A stretch of DNA of 64,000 bases from Ophioderma brevispina (taxonomy: Eukaryota > Echinodermata > Ophiuroidea > Amphilepidida > Ophiodermatidae), in NCBI GenBank assembly GCA_023653785.1, contig JAMKCH010002869.1:23183-87182 (forward strand). The letters are read 5' to 3'. The translations under genes were made by a program, and so were the position numbers. The notes beneath the pieces are model-generated. The model was not told the DNA's origin. It searched no databases and saw only the letters and a program-made list of their open reading frames with translations. Of this stretch, positions 45,852-57,845 are shown piece by piece (position 1 is the stretch's first letter; each line of letters starts with the position of its first letter).

Positions 45852-48800
45852 CAATCTATTTTTTTGTTCATCACAAATACAGCAAACATGTACAATGACT
45901 ACATAATAAGTGATATATATATAGTACAATGAATAATTGAAAGTATTAGAAATATCTTAGACACAAGTGAGACTTTAAATAAATAAATCATTGAGACGAT
46001 ACTGAAGGGAATTAAGCACCGACAGTTGCCCACATTACAGGTTTATCCTGGCCAAAAATTAAAGATTTATTAACCGCGCACAGTACAAATACAAATTCAG
46101 GAATATAAGTTACACATCGTACCAAGAGATAATGCTATTAAAAAGGGGGGGGGGGGGGTTGCAGGTGTGGTATCTTGAAGTACGCTATGATTTTATGAGA
46201 TCACCATTGCTTGTACCATGTGAACGAGTCACTGCTACACGCAGGCTTGGGGTGCAGTGGGCCTCTTCAAGCTTACTATATACAACACTATGTACCAATT
46301 CAAATTCAATAACAGGGACAAGTACACCAACAACATACTAAACAGGACTTTCACAATAATAATTAAACACAATCCGACCCTAGTGGATAAAAAAATAGAT
46401 ATAAAAAAAAATCAGGAATGATAACATCAATATAGAACTGATAAATGTTTTTCATTTTGTTTTGAGGAAATGAAGTTGAGGGCAGTTTTTAAATGGATTG
46501 TAAAGTTGACCACAGCAAGGGACCTTGAATTCTTATTGTGTTATTTGCCAGGACAGTGTTAAACATGTTATATACGGAATGTCCGCAGGCCTTGGTTTGA
46601 TAATGATGAGGGCGAGTATGGAAGTTGACGAAATCTGCTCAAGAAGATCATTTGGCAGTATTATTGTTAATTGATACATGACAGCCAGTTGGAGCCTGTC
46701 ATTTCATTTGACTTTCAAGGTTTTAAGATGAGAAAAGGGATCTGTATGAGCTAACCCATAAGGAATGGTGCACGTTCTAATTTAACGTTTTCTGAGTAGG
46801 AAACGGAATGCTAACCATTTTTTAGCGTCACCCAAGCCATCACCATATAAATTTAGCGTTAAAAAAAAACAAGACAATTTACGGGTATGAATAATTTTTT
46901 GTGGTAAAATTGTTTTCGAACTTTACGAATAACTCCATTGTATTTGGAGATTATTTGAAATGTGTTTGGTATGAGAATTTCCAATGGATTATTTGATCAA
47001 TATAAGCCAGGATTTAGAGTTAGAACTTGTTGCGAATGCTCGCTAATTTTTATGTCCACTTTAATATTTGGTTATTACTGTGCTTATTTTTAAAGATCAT
47101 ATAGTTATGTCTTTTTAACATTCAACGATAAGGGTTTAATTGAACCATTAGAATAGCGTTAATTCATGATTTTATTAATTTTCAAGTGCACGAGGATCAG
47201 TATGAGAGAAAGTTATTTGTTGTCATCAGCAAACAGTTATAAAATGTGCTTTTAACAAAGTGGGAGTCCATTAATATCTAAGAAGAATACAAGTGGCCCT
47301 AATATTGAGCCTTGAGAACTCTCAGTTGATGGTTGCTGGGTCATAAAAGATTCTATCAATTAAAAACCCGTTTTTTCTTTATGTCAGGTATTCCTATCCA
47401 ATCATAGCAACACCTCTGATACCTATTTATTATTGAAGCTTAAGAGGAGAATATCATGATTTCTGGTATCAAAGCCTTACTAAGATCCAGGAATATAGAC
47501 CAATTGTATGGAATTTGTTAATCCAGAGATCCAGCATTTTTACAATAGAGTTCATTTATAGCCATGTAATGTCGATCTTTAGATCTCAAACAAATTGATG
47601 AGGGGTAAGTTGTTTGCTTTGTTATGAAGATTATAACGAGTGTAACAAAAATTTGTTTGCAGAATTTGTGATCGACGGGAGTATTGATCTAGGCCTATCA
47701 GTTGAAAAACGTGCTTGTTCGCTGCTTAAAGATATGTATTACATTCGCCTGCTTTAGTAGATTGGACTTAATAAGTACAAGTAATAATTAAAAATTGGGA
47801 TAGAACAACACGATGTTTTGGAATAATGTGGTCAAAAGATTATTACTGATATCATCGGGAAGCACGGTATTGCTGTTTTTTAGTTCAGAGGTTAGTTTTT
47901 GAAGTTCAGCTTGGACAGTTTGGTTAGAGAACAGACTATCAGAGGTGTTAGAGGCCTTGAAGGTGTTTTAAATCAGGATTTGGTTTCAGGAATCGTATCA
48001 GCAAAGTGCTACCTATGTCACCAAAAAGGATTGAAGTTTTTCTGCAATAACAACTGCTTAATCCGTAATCCTTTCATTCACCCACATTATTAACAAATAA
48101 GTCAGGAAAGTTGACTTTTCTACTGCGAACCTAGTATTTGTTTAAGGTTTTCCATAGTTCTTGGGTATTCGATTTATTATTTTCAATTTTACTAGTTATA
48201 TGACTTTTTTACTCAGGCCCATACCGAATTAAGTGAGTTCGGTCATTTGGTGTTTTTTAGTTTTTTATTTCAATTACGTGGCTTAGAGATGTATGTTTTA
48301 TATAGTTATCTTTTATTGATTGATTTATTAGTTCCTTTAGTGACCCTGGGTTTTTAGGTGAATTGCGTTTTGAGATGTATTATTTGTAATTGGCAGTGAT
48401 ATTTCAAAGTTCCGTAGTTTAGAATTAAATTTATTATATTCTTGGTCCGGTCTTTAATGTCGGTTAATTTTCCAATCAACGATAGATAACGCAGTATTTA
48501 GGGCCTTGATGTTGTTGGCTTGAACTGACGAGATTTCCTAATCAAAGGTGAGGTTGAGTATGCCTATATTATTGTTGGGTGAGGAAGTAGTGGAACATGG
48601 TCCGAAGATCGGAATCATAACACCTCTTTATATGGTATCCGATGTCATTGTTAAAATATATCAATTAATGATACGCTGGTATGCCCCGTACTATAATGTT
48701 TAATTCGAGTTGGGCGATCGATGCTTGGAATGAAGGCATGATACTATAACAAATTAAGAATTCATTACTGGGTCAGAAATAGCGTGAGAGTAAATCGATC

Positions 48801-49150
48801 TTGAAGCGCCCATTAAGAGTACATGGTTTCCTTTTCACTGGCATAAGTTTAGTGTATTCCCATGTGAGCTATGAAATCATGTAATAACATAACTGGTTTT
48901 AATATCCGACAAATTGTTTTAATTAACCGGAGTTTAGGGAAATCTCAATGAAAATAGAATCGCAATCGGCACAGTCAAGGGAGAGGTCAGGTCTGAGGCA
49001 ATAATTTAAATCGGGATGAATGAAAAGGGAGAACCCCGATCCCCGCGAACTATGTCGAATGCAATTCTCGAAAGAATAATTCTCGATATCAACCCGAGCA
49101 GCAAGCATCATTGAATGAACCAGGTTTCACAGAAAACCGTAAATAGAACA
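45852..49150 (-). pseudogene. CR1/L2-like LINE, endonuclease to 3' end
   Basis: Read downward on the minus strand. An endonuclease piece reads SSRGSGFSLFIHPDLNYCLRP-DLSL with IFIEI (complement of about 49060-48930). The RT motif A remnant is LDLSKAL (complement of about 47490-47465), the GVPQGSILGP site is degraded near 47330-47300 and FADD-NK is read as the complement of about 47241-47219. The 3' UTR (46140-46560) matches the nested fragments at 12.3 and 14.7 kb, and the 3' end is near 45852. Stops and indels are dense and motif decay is greater than at 7.9-10.3 kb, so it is probably an older insertion. Confidence 0.7.
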
Positions 49151-51090
49151 TGCTGCTGTAACTGATAGTCATTAACATGTCATCATAATGTTGTTAAGAC
49201 TGCATGTGTTTGCATGATACGAAAAATGAAGCTGTAACTTATAGAGGGTTTCGTGTGTTGTTTAAGTTTCAAAGTTGTATAGTATCGACATATGTCTTTG
49301 GTACTCGTATATCGGTGTCATCGTGGGTATAGTGCTTCAATCAAATGTTGAAGTTGGGGTAGATGCAAAGTCGGACATAACAATTAACAACTCTACCGAA
49401 TATAAATATCTTACCTATACTAAAACAAAAATCATACTAAAGTTAATTAAGTTAAAATTGATATAAGTACAAGAGATTTAGCTCTCAAAATCACCATGAA
49501 TAAAATAAATTGGCATTGTGTGTTTCAAACCATACCATAGAATAACCGTTAAATTGAAACTAGAAATTTTTGGAAGCTAGATGTTAAAGGAGTAGACGAT
49601 GAGCAAAGAAAGAAGAAGAATGGTATACAACAAGACGATTGTTGTTACTAACATTTTGTTTTTCTACAAAACTGCAAAGTAATCATTTATCTGAAGTTAC
49701 AACTATTTAAGACATCTGTAGATGGTAGAAAGGATTGAATGTGTAGATGATGAGCAAGAAAAGTAGAAAATGTACTGTATGGTAAGAATCATACGAACCC
49801 ATTCAAATTTGTTTTTTTCAATTATAACGCCTTCATGTAAAATATGAATGAATATTTCATTTGTATCAATCACGTATTAAACAGAGGCAAACATATCGGT
49901 GATCTAATTATAGTCTTACGAGATTTTCACGCACGATAAATTGGAATTGATACTACATGTAGAACCTAATATATTGATACAATCAAAGATGGATCAGTCC
50001 AAGGCAATGTAAGTAACTTAGGTCTTATCAAGAATACAATGATGAATAATATTGAGCCAGGTCAGAGCAGTACCTCATTATACATTCATGCAGGGATATG
50101 CGACGATGGTCGATAAGGAAATCACTAACCCACCATACAAAGCAATGTATAAAGGGGACTAATGTCATTTTCCACACTACTAAACCTTCGGTGTATGTGC
50201 ATTTATTGTAAACTTGACGAAGTGGTAATACCATAATAATATGTTGATTAATGTATGCACATACAAAGGCAATCATGTGGGTTATGTTTTTGAAAATAGA
50301 CAATATTACAGATATTAAGCGACAAAGGAGTAATTACTGAAATATCACATCAAGAAGTAAGCAGGTAAACCAGCATAATCAGAAAACTATCATGGGGGTT
50401 TTTTATTCAATTAAGTGGTATAAAACCAGATACATATATTTCATTCAATCGCATTGTGTCATAGGAGGTTCAATTGAAAACCAATGATGGAAATATAATA
50501 TATTAGGGGTAAAATTTAGGGGATCTTTTTACAGTTACTGGATATGTAGAGTCTAAAAACAAGCACACTCTGTCCTACTTGAGGCATGGAGTAATCAGCA
50601 CAGTGCGCTAACGCAACGCCAGCAAGTATTGATGACAACATTAACATAATACGCTGAAGTGCGCCGAGTTAAATTTTTGAAAAGAACGCTGCTTGGATTA
50701 CCCATACGCGGGGACAAATTAACCATTTTTTTCAACATATAATTTATATATATTATGTTTAATGACGTTACGTACGACGTATTTGACACATTTTTATAGT
50801 AAAACGATTTTCATATTCATATTCTACATTAAAAACACGTAAGTTACAAAAGAACTAATTACGGGGGAAATATAATACCGGTCACGGATAACTACTATAC
50901 CTTTTTTCAAAATGTGTAATATTTCTATTCCACTGTTTTATTTTTTTTTAAAAACAATTTTCTCTGCTTCCAAATTGTAATTTTATGTTTAGGTTATAGG
51001 TAATAAAGCGGGAAGATTAATTGATAATTGGGTTGACCGGAATTAAAGGTAAAGTCGGGTAAATTAGGAACAGTTTTTAACCGTGTAAGC
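49151..51090. other. AT-rich non-coding stretch
   Basis: No gene recognised. A short duplicated motif (gtagacgatgagcaaagaaag and gtagatgatgagcaagaaaag) occurs at about 49593 and 49744. Confidence 0.4.
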
Positions 51091-51099
51091 GAACCCAAC

Positions 51100-51500
51100 G
51101 GGGTACGTCCCCGGGGGGTACTCCCATTTCGGAGATGACCGTGCGCTATTAGAGGTTAACTAAGAGATTTCCATAAGGATGACGCCCTCAACTTTCTAAA
51201 AAGTCGCTTTTTTGCACATATATAATGTTTGTACACATACTTAATCACTATGTAAATGGCAAAAACTCAAATCAATGTCATTAATAATTACAGAAAATCA
51301 GTTTGTAATAAAATTCCGGAGCTGGAAATGATTTTGTAATACGCAGTATCCTATGGTACTGTTATACAACACACTATTTACTACATTCGAAACTAAAAGT
51401 TCGATTCATCTCAAACTTTTGAACTGAGCAGTTTACGTGGCTGTTTTTAATTCTAGCTGGCTATTTTTAATACAGAGAAAATATTATATTTGGAAATCTC
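51100..51500 (+). repeat. Third, diverged copy of the 0.8-kb repeat and GC repeat
   Basis: 51109-51154 matches 45215-45280 (gtactcccatttcggagatg...ctattagagg). 51165-51500 follows the order of 43890-44230 (gagatttcc, gcgccctcaa-like, cctatggtactgttatac, gattcatctcaaactttt). Divergence is much higher than between the two tandem copies. Confidence 0.55.
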
Positions 51501-51586
51501 TGAGTCCGCCTTTAAAGGCAGTTAAGGCCCATATCTTAGCATTGTTGTTACTCAAACATCTCATTTTTTTTCAAAATTTTACGGTT

Positions 51587-52365
51587 GTCACCCAACGACC
51601 CCTATTGTGGCGCAAAATTAGAAAAATACAATCTTCACCTAAAGACCTCTACATTTTAAAAGAATTTGCCAATTTTTCACCCAAAGTTTCAAATTTTTTA
51701 ACACTTTTCCACCGCAGTAACCGCTATTTTTGGACAATTAGGCTTTATCTCACCCAAAGACCCCTATTGTTTTGCACGTTCTCTTGTTTTGGTTTTTATA
51801 AGTCTTACACCCGTATTCATTTCGAGGGGACTGAGTGTCTATTATAAACCCCATATAGGCGGATCTTATATTTTGGGCAAAATCCGGCCCGGAAAGTGGG
51901 TGCTCAAGCTCCCAAATGTACTTATCTATCGATCAATCGATCTAGCTATCACTTTATCGATCAAGCTAACGATAGATTCATTGATCTATCTAGTGCTCTA
52001 TCTACCGATCGAGCGGTCTCGTATGTAGTATCCCCGGTGGCACTTAATAATAGATACGGGTGTAAGACTGGCGCTTTCAAACCAAGAAAATTCGAAGACA
52101 GAGGACATTCACGAGAGATAGCCAAACTGGCGATAAAAAGTGGTTATTTGCTAAACTTTCCAAAATATTGGGGTCTTTGGGTGATTTTTTGACAACATTT
52201 CCTCCCGGAATTTCCTAGAAGTAGGGGTCGTTGGTGAACATTTTTTAAATTGTCCCCAAATTAGGGGTCTCTGAGGACAGGGATAAAATGTTTAAAAAAT
52301 AAATTATTGGGTCTTTGGGTGACAATGATGCTGAAAATGGAGGTCTTAATATAACAGCCTTTCAT
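51587..52365. repeat. Inverted pair of CCCAAAGACCCCTA repeat arrays
   Basis: The left arm (51587-51830) repeats TCACCCAAAGACCCCTATT-like units and ends agtcttacacccgtattcatttcg. The right arm (52040-52365) is the inverse, starting agatacgggtgtaagact and continuing with ggggtctttgggtga units. The 200-base centre includes an ATCGATC-rich stretch. It is either a foldback element or two head-to-head copies of the family also present at 57.3-57.65 kb. The 136-codon frame on the left arm is a by-product of the repeat. Confidence 0.65.
51920..52022. repeat. ATCTATCGATC-rich degenerate microsatellite
   Basis: Repeated ctatcgatcaatcgatctagctatc-like units that are locally self-complementary, lying between the two inverted arms. 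Confidence 0.7.
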
Positions 52366-53415
52366 ACTGACGCGTCACCAATAATGTGGGAGTGTCCCTT
52401 TCCGGGTAGTATCTATATATCGATCTATGGCCTGTGCCTCCTGTCTTGCTCTCACTCTGTCTATTGTCTACCTACCTATTTTTTTTAATTTGTCTATGTT
52501 TTGTCTATGGTTTATGTCCATATAATGTACACCATAAACCCCTTTCTATGCAATTATCTGTGTGCGAAAAGCGTTCGAAAAGAGAAGGTATAGATCAAGA
52601 TGTTGATTTGAAGCCTGAGAGCTGCTATCAATAATCAATGTCAAATTGACTTCACATTAAATTGTAAAGACGCTTGAAACAGCGTATAAAATTATCGACA
52701 GTATATTTGTTGCATGCACTTAAATTGACAGCATGGCGTTCTCTTTCTGGTGTCAAGCATAATTGAGTTCACATATATTATTACACGCGTATATTTGCCT
52801 CGAGTCAGTCATGCGCATATAGATTGACCTTTTTCAATTGACGGGATGGCAATGTGATATGTACAAACGTACTAGAAATGAACGCAGTTTGGTGTTTGGA
52901 AAGTATACCGAATGTGAAAACAGAACTGAAACAATTAGAACTCAGTGTCGTCATATATGTGTAAAAGGTCAGAATTTAAGAGTTCTGTTTTGTCTATGTT
53001 GACACAAGCGCAGGAGTTCTGTTTCATATAAGCGAAGAAACAAAAGACTACCATACCAAATCATAATACCGATATATTAATTCCTACGTGGTTAAGCATA
53101 GGTACTTGTATATCGCTATCAGTGGTGAAAGCGAGCAGTCTCTACCAACCAGGTAAGAAATGTTTATCAATACAAATTCCATTATTTTTCCATCTTATTT
53201 CTTATCAAAAATATAGATTTTGTTCAGACCGATTTCAAGTGCCCATGCCTTTCTCGCAACTGAAATCTACGGTAGATCTAAATGCAAGACGAGTACACAC
53301 ATATGGGCATTCGCATACACGCAGACGACACACACACAACTCCATACGCAGAAAAAATAAACACCCTCACATTCATATACGCACGTTCACACATTCTCAC
53401 CAGAGTCAAACAACA
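52366..53415. other. Non-coding stretch
   Basis: No gene recognised. A CA/CACGCA-rich patch is at 53295-53345. Confidence 0.4.
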
Positions 53416-53419
53416 TGCA

Positions 53420-53580
53420 GGTGCGGATCCAGGGAGAGCTAGGGAGGGGGCGGAGGGGGCGCGCGCCCCCGGTAATTCTGCAAATTCTTGCAAAATCAGC
53501 CCATTTTGAGCTATTTTGGACCAGTTACAGCCTTTCAGCCGCCCGGTAATTTTGACATTTTTCAAATCCTGGATCCACCA
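53420..53580. mobile_element. Short MITE with GGATCCAGG ends
   Basis: Left end ggtgcggatccaggg, right end aatcctggatccacc. These are inverse of each other and enclose about 160 bases with a G-rich left half (gggggcggagggggcgcgcgccccc). No target duplication is clear. Confidence 0.5.
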
Positions 53581-55224
53581 TTGCCATGGGTCAGCTGTAT
53601 TATACAAAACAACACAAATATACAATATTATTATTATATTTTCTGGTTCATGTCTGCTTCTCTGAATAGGTCCATGACATGTTGTCGTGCAATGATATAT
53701 TGAAATTCTATTATATCTATAAAGCGCTGTATCCATTTTGAGATAATCCGAGAAAAAAATGTGCCCCTCATGTTTCCTTTATTAAACCTGCTTCAATTAA
53801 TTTTTTTTTAACATTTCAGTCATAATTTTATTAAGGGAACGGCGGAACGCTTTAGAAATTGATATGCGTCATATAGGACAGTACAAAAAGCACCTTTAAA
53901 CAGGCTTATAGTGATCACTAGAGGGGCATATCCGACATAAGTAGTAAATAATACAAAAATAATTCAAAAAATGCCTCCGCCTTTAAGACAGTGCAATGAA
54001 TAAAATTTAAAAATAAAAAGCCTCCCTCTTATCCTTTTCCCTTTCTTTTCAAAAACCTGGATACTAAATCTGTTTTATTTTTTTTAACTCGGCCTTATTG
54101 AACTATGAAACCAGAATCTAACCCGATATTCACGGTATTAAAGAACTACATGTATTCATGGTGGTTATATTTTTTTTTATAAATGAGGTTTTTCCGACAA
54201 ATTTCATAACGGTTGTCTACCTTTGTCCAGACTAAAGGTAGACAGTTGTCTACCGTCATATAAATTTGTCTTGAGAGAGCCTTCATTTTTAGGTCGTCCG
54301 ATGCAATCGAAAAGACCAGGGGAGGGCGGCCAAGAAATCGCAATTTCAGACGTCTCCATTAGCAGCGATAATGCGAGAAAATCGAAAAATGTAGAAATGC
54401 ATTTTTTTAAACTTATAAATAAGAGATAAGTTCCATATAACTGCTTTAATGTAGAAACAAACCATCAAATAGTGAAAAAATGAAGTATTTGAGGAAATTT
54501 GTCATACCATCTCCAGAAAATAGACATGCAGTGATGGCGTCTCAAAATCTACACTAAACAGCTGATTGTGGTTTACACCTGTACAGAATAAACAAAGATC
54601 AATAATGTTTGTGTTTGAGGTCAAACTGTATTGATCATGGTGCGTAATATCACGCTTAAAATCTGGGATATTCACCGGGAAAGGCTTTTTTGATCTCACG
54701 TCGGAATTTTGATACGCACGTATAGAAATTACAGAATCAGATAAAAAGTACTGCTTTGTCTTTAATACGCGGATTTTAAGCCAACCACTTGCAGGTTATA
54801 TTTGCATATCCATGCCAGTAACAAAAATACAAAAATATGAATTTTGATGAATTTTTCGATGTTTCGGATTAGCAATCGCTGCTTATCCCTTTAACACGTA
54901 AAAGTGAAATCTTGACGAAAAATTCTGAATTTTTAAAATGTTGTCAAGGAATATTTTCTTATTCCAAAACTGTTGGAGTTGAAGAATCAACTCCACTGGA
55001 AGGGTTATTTCTGAATGTTTTTGTATTAATAACGAACGAGGACGAGGTCATATGTAGGTCATGGGAACAGCCATGACCGACCCACATCAAACCACCCAAA
55101 TTGGTTCGTGGTTTGCACTCTGTATTGCTGTAATTTCTTTTGACATTTTTGGTGAATTGCTATAATGAATGAGGCTTGGCCTGCCACCGCCTGGGAAAAA
55201 CCTTGTCAGCATGATTCGTTCTCG
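53581..55224. other. Non-coding stretch
   Basis: No gene recognised. Short self-complementary TTGTCTACC...GGTAGACA strings are at 54212-54255 and again near 59545-59570, perhaps a further small element. Confidence 0.4.
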
Positions 55225-55251
55225 CGCGCGCGCGTGTGTGTGTGTGTGTGT
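55225..55251. repeat. CG/GT microsatellite
   Basis: cgcgcgcgcg followed by tgtgtgtgtgtgtgtg; one of several simple dinucleotide tracts in the window. Confidence 0.95.
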
Positions 55252-55265
55252 CAAACAGTTAGTAT

Positions 55266-55600
55266 GCACCTTTTGGTTGACACCTTTTCAACTTACCGAG
55301 TAGCTTTTTAGTGCAGTGATGAATCAATTTCATACTTGGTAAGCTAACATATAGGGACAACGGATCTCATGTAGGGTAACAGATGAGGTCAACGGTCATT
55401 CAGGGTCATTATATTGCTCTAGTATTTGGTTGGCACTTTTTCATCTTACTGTAACCTTTTGGTGTAATGATGGATCAAGTGCATATACTTGGTATAGGGC
55501 CTACTACAATGAGGCACGGGTCTTACATGGGGTAACAGATCAGGAGGTCAAAGGTCATACAGGGATCACTTAGGATCATTATATTGCTCTAGTTTACGGG
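55266..55600 (+). repeat. Tandem 159-bp repeat with AGGTCA direct repeats
   Basis: Two head-to-tail copies, each starting near ttttggttgacacctttt and ending attatattgctctagt. Each contains a 13-base direct repeat of AGGTCA spaced by one base: AGGTCAACGGTCA at 55386-55398 and AGGTCAAAGGTCA (perfect) at 55545-55557. A third, separate copy is at 57668-57845 (AGGTGAAAGGTCA at 57790-57802). Confidence 0.75.
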
Positions 55601-56640
55601 TATGTCCATAATTTAGGGGTCCGCAGTCTCCCTCTAGTTTCGCCATTACATGAAATATTATTTTGATATCAGCTACCAAAGATTAAGAAGTAGGCCTACT
55701 TAACCTATGAAAATAAAAACCTCCATGGTATAACAAGAAAGAGCGGGAAATTCTTTTCAGAACCAAACATGTTTTGTTCATGTCATGTGCCATTTTGTTC
55801 ATGAAATGTCCGAGATAATGCTGTGACATAAAGCTACGTAAGACTATCCTTTTTCTTTGTGTCAATTTTAGTGTTGTTAGGCCAGAAGTAACACAAACAG
55901 GCTGTAATATGTTGCCAAAGAGAACAATCTGATTTTTAGCAGACATAATAATTATTTGAAGTTGAAACATGACACCGAATCGGCATGCCCCTGTTAACTG
56001 GGTCATCCTAAAACAGAAAATATTGCATAACTTTTGGAAGCTGAATTGTTCTTAGTATTTCAATATTGCTAACAACGTTTAACATCATGGCATGCATTTT
56101 AGTAGTGTTTAAGTGTTATTGTAATACTCAAATGTTGACGAAATAAAATTTGCCTGTGAGTTTGGTATCCCCGTTACCTCGGACACTGAGCCATGTTTTT
56201 CTTTTGTCGGTTTGCTTTTTTGATAGCCGCTGGCAAAGTAAGAGTATAAGTAGAGGTATGAGCATAGGTAGGAACACTATCTGGTCATAAACCTTCAAAG
56301 ATAATGTAATTACTGATGTTCAAATAAAATAAGTCATTTACAGTGCAAAAATAGGCTAAAGAATTTTTTTTTGATGTACCGGTATTTCCTGGTTTCTGTA
56401 AGTATAACAAAAATAAAATTATGCCATATAGTTTTTCATTGTAAAAAAGCTTTAAATTGCTATTTTAAAATTAATATTTTCACACTGCCTGACTCTTAAG
56501 GCCCGTGAAAGTTGATGTTGAGTTTACGTCACCCGCGCGCGTTAGAAAATTGGGCCGCGTTTGTGATCATATTCAGAAAAAATCATTATTTGTAAATAAC
56601 TAATAAGTTAAATAAATAATATTATATTTTTCTTTTTCAG
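55601..56640. other. Non-coding stretch
   Basis: No gene recognised; AT-rich. Confidence 0.4.
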
Positions 56641-56732
56641 AGCCTTTTAGTAAGCTTTTTAGGGTGAAAGTTGGACTTGATGAACTAGCATCTCTGCATA
56701 AATGTTGGGAACATAGTTTTATGACCTATTAA
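56641..56732 (+). CDS. Candidate terminal exon, unidentified
   Basis: A strong acceptor (atatttttctttttcag) is followed by a frame that is open to a TAA at 56730-56732 and reads PFSKLFRVKVGLDELASLHK then CWEHSFMTY after a split first codon (phase 1). No family is recognised and it is only 30 residues, so chance is quite possible. Confidence 0.2.
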
Positions 56733-57090
56733 TTCACAAAGCAACAGTTTCTACTTCCATAAATACCATCTATCCTGGTGAGCGATGGGAATTACAAAAA
56801 TAATGAATAATGAACAATGACAAAGTTTGCCTCGTTATGAGCTGAAAGGTGACGGCTAAACCATATTTCGACTTTCAAGGGCCTTATTCTGAATCATTTA
56901 TAGGATAAAATTGTTTGGTGTCCCCTGTTACATCGGTAAATTTAGCTTTTTTCTCTGTGTGATCACCTTCCTTTGTCTCTTCAGCATTTGGAAATGAATT
57001 ACACTATTTTAGCTTATATATTGGATCGTTTCTGCATAGAAACACTATGTTTCAATTGGCTGGCTCACATCTATTTTCAAATTTTGGTCA
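56733..57090. other. Non-coding stretch
   Basis: No gene recognised. Confidence 0.4.
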
Positions 57091-57650
57091 TCATGTCCCA
57101 CCCGCGGGGCACGCCCCTCTTGAAGGTGATACGTATGTAAGGCTGTTAAACCCCCCCCCCACATCCTTTGTGTTGCAATGGATCCGACTCGCCTCATAAG
57201 CATAAAGTTGGGAATCAAAAGACTCTCTTGCGGGAAGGAGTGCGAACCCCCACAGCAACATTAATATGAGGGAGTCTGGTCCAAAACGCCAAAGACAGAG
57301 AGGATGGGCCAAAGAACCCCGTATTTTTTGAAATCTCACCAAGACCCCCATATTATTTGAAACTTTTCCCACTGTCACCCAAAGACCCCTATTTTTTTTT
57401 CATAAAGATTTTCACTAGGACCTCTATTTTTGCTCTGAAAATTTGCCAAAATCTCACCCAAAGACCCCATTTTTTGGGAAAATTTTGGTAAATTTGCACT
57501 CGGAAACCCCCTATTTGGTGTGCAATTTGCTGTCTCTCACCCAAAGGACCCCTATTTATTTTCCAGTCCTCTGTCACAAATGCCCCTGGGTTTAGAAACG
57601 ATCCTACACCCATATCCATTTCATATGTAGGTCCCCCCCCCCCCGTCCAC
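57091..57650. repeat. CCCAAAGACCCCTATTT repeat element
   Basis: Four to five irregular units of (t)cacccaaagacccctattttt lie at 57340-57560. The right edge (cctacacccatatccatttc then atatgtaggtccccc) is the inverse of the inner edge of the right arm at 52.04 kb. C runs occur at 57150-57160 and 57632-57645. Confidence 0.65.
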
Positions 57651-57667
57651 CATGGATCCCAAATTTT

Positions 57668-57845
57668 GGGACATACCAATACACCTTTGGTTGACACTTT
57701 TTCAACTTATGTAACTGTTTAGGATCACGTTCATCCTGGTATGCTTCTACATTGAGACAAGCGGTCTTACGGTGTTGTCCACAGAAGAGAGGTGAAAGGT
57801 CATGCAGGGGTCCCTTAGGATGTATATATTGCTTCTCACTTATTC
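57668..57845 (+). repeat. Third copy of the AGGTCA-bearing repeat
   Basis: Starts caccaatacacctttggttgac and ends gatgtatatattgcttctcactt, in the same orientation as 55266-55600 and more diverged. It lies directly beside the CCCAAAGACCCC element. Confidence 0.6.

Noticed and set aside
51437..51847. 136-codon open frame
   Set aside because: It overlaps the CCCAAAGACCCC repeat array. The reading follows the repeat unit and no domain is recognisable.
53278..53736. 152-codon minus-strand frame
   Set aside because: It spans a MITE and CA-rich repeats; no motif.
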